Shown here: positions 63,549 to 64,000 of the stretch, one piece after another
Layout of the letters: each line of letters begins with the position of its first letter
Numbering within the stretch: position 1 is the stretch's first letter
NCBI RefSeq assembly: GCF_000372725.1
Contig: NW_005200170.1
Span: 1-64,000, forward strand
Reading direction: 5' to 3'
DNA: 64,000 nt
Source of the DNA: Emiliania huxleyi CCMP1516
Taxonomy: Eukaryota; Haptophyta; Isochrysidales; Noelaerhabdaceae
Program-made: the position numbers and the translations under genes
The notes under the pieces: generated by a model
The model's database searches: none
Told to the model about the DNA's origin: nothing
What the model saw: only the letters and a program-made list of their open reading frames with translations

Positions 63549-64000
63549 TGGGGGGCGCTCTCCTGCGCATCGTGCAGATGCATGACCCTCCCACAGGCCA
63601 TAGCTCATGACAAAGAAAGGTCGTGGTGGCTCTGGCGCCGTGCGACTCTGGACGGTCACGGTACCGCTCTCACGTACACGTATGCATGCGTCAAGCCGTG
63701 ATTCACATTCTGTTTCAATTAAGAAGATCGCCGGGAGAAAGAGCTACTGGTATACGAGATGGAAAGGGGAGATATACCGATCACCATTTTTAAATAAGCA
63801 GTGCTCGCCGCCGCCCTGCCCTGCCCTGCCCAGCCCTCGCACAAACAAACCAACACACACCACACACAAGACACAACACACACACACATTCACACACACA
63901 CACAACACACCCTGCCCTCACTCGAGCGCCCCGCGCCCTCCCGCCCCACGCCCTGCGCCTCACGCCTCACGTCCCACGCACGCCCCGCGCCCCGCGCCCC
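63549..64000. other. Intergenic, CA-rich microsatellite at the window end
   Basis: CACACA-type repeats at 63848-63910 are followed by GC-rich CGCCCCGCGCC-like repeats to the end. No gene. Confidence 0.6.

Overview
The window is nuclear DNA from a GC-rich, intron-bearing unicellular eukaryotic alga. A haptophyte fits best, with moderate confidence. The evidence is a eukaryotic 5S rRNA gene, spliceosomal introns with very many GC-AG boundaries, TTAGGG-type telomeric repeats, a probable thylakoid-lumen protein with a bipartite plus twin-arginine-like leader, and extensin-like, LRR and sialyltransferase genes typical of haptophyte genomes. No bacterial, organellar or viral segment was seen.

Layout. 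0-6 kb: a kinesin (minus strand), a five-exon orphan gene and an Ala-rich membrane protein. 6.5-10.5 kb: a twelve-exon proline-rich/LRR receptor-like gene. 10.5-13 kb: repeats. 13-14.1 kb: splicing factor PRP38B. 15.7-18.3 kb: a PB1-domain/polyproline gene. 18.6-20.7 kb: GC palindromes, a 180-bp satellite and interstitial telomeric repeats. 21-23.5 kb: a secreted LRR protein and an orphan gene. 24.5-26.9 kb: V-ATPase subunit B. 27.9-32.4 kb: a divergent glycosyltransferase pair (GT32-like, and a GT8-GT29 fusion). 33-37.5 kb: TIR and nested elements around a DUF3011-like membrane protein. 37.9-46.1 kb: an MFS transporter, several orphan genes and a retroelement remnant. 46.4-49.2 kb: a membrane-anchored TPR-Aha1 protein. 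49.6-50.5 kb: an SDR. 51.5-52.8 kb: a broken NarK/NRT2-type nitrate transporter. 53.5-55.6 kb: a serine carboxypeptidase. 56.1 kb: 5S rRNA. 56.3-57.5 kb: a broken NHL-BTB gene. 59.3-61.2 kb: an MFSD14-like transporter. 63 kb: the probable plastid protein.

The most striking feature is intron structure. Several multi-exon genes carry short introns (about 60-88 nt). Each such intron starts with a degenerate copy of the first 15-30 nt of the next exon, and the donor is usually GC rather than GT. Using this rule I could phase four genes from start codon to stop without a frame conflict. The pattern is what intron birth by local tandem duplication would leave behind, and it recurs in at least six genes. 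V-ATPase B and PRP38B have GC-AG introns without such duplications, so there seem to be two intron classes.

Functionally the genes are independent eukaryotic loci, not operons. The only suggestive neighbourhood is the head-to-head pair of Golgi-type glycosyltransferases at 27.9-32.4 kb. Some gene ends, especially 5' exons and exons of unrecognised families, remain uncertain.
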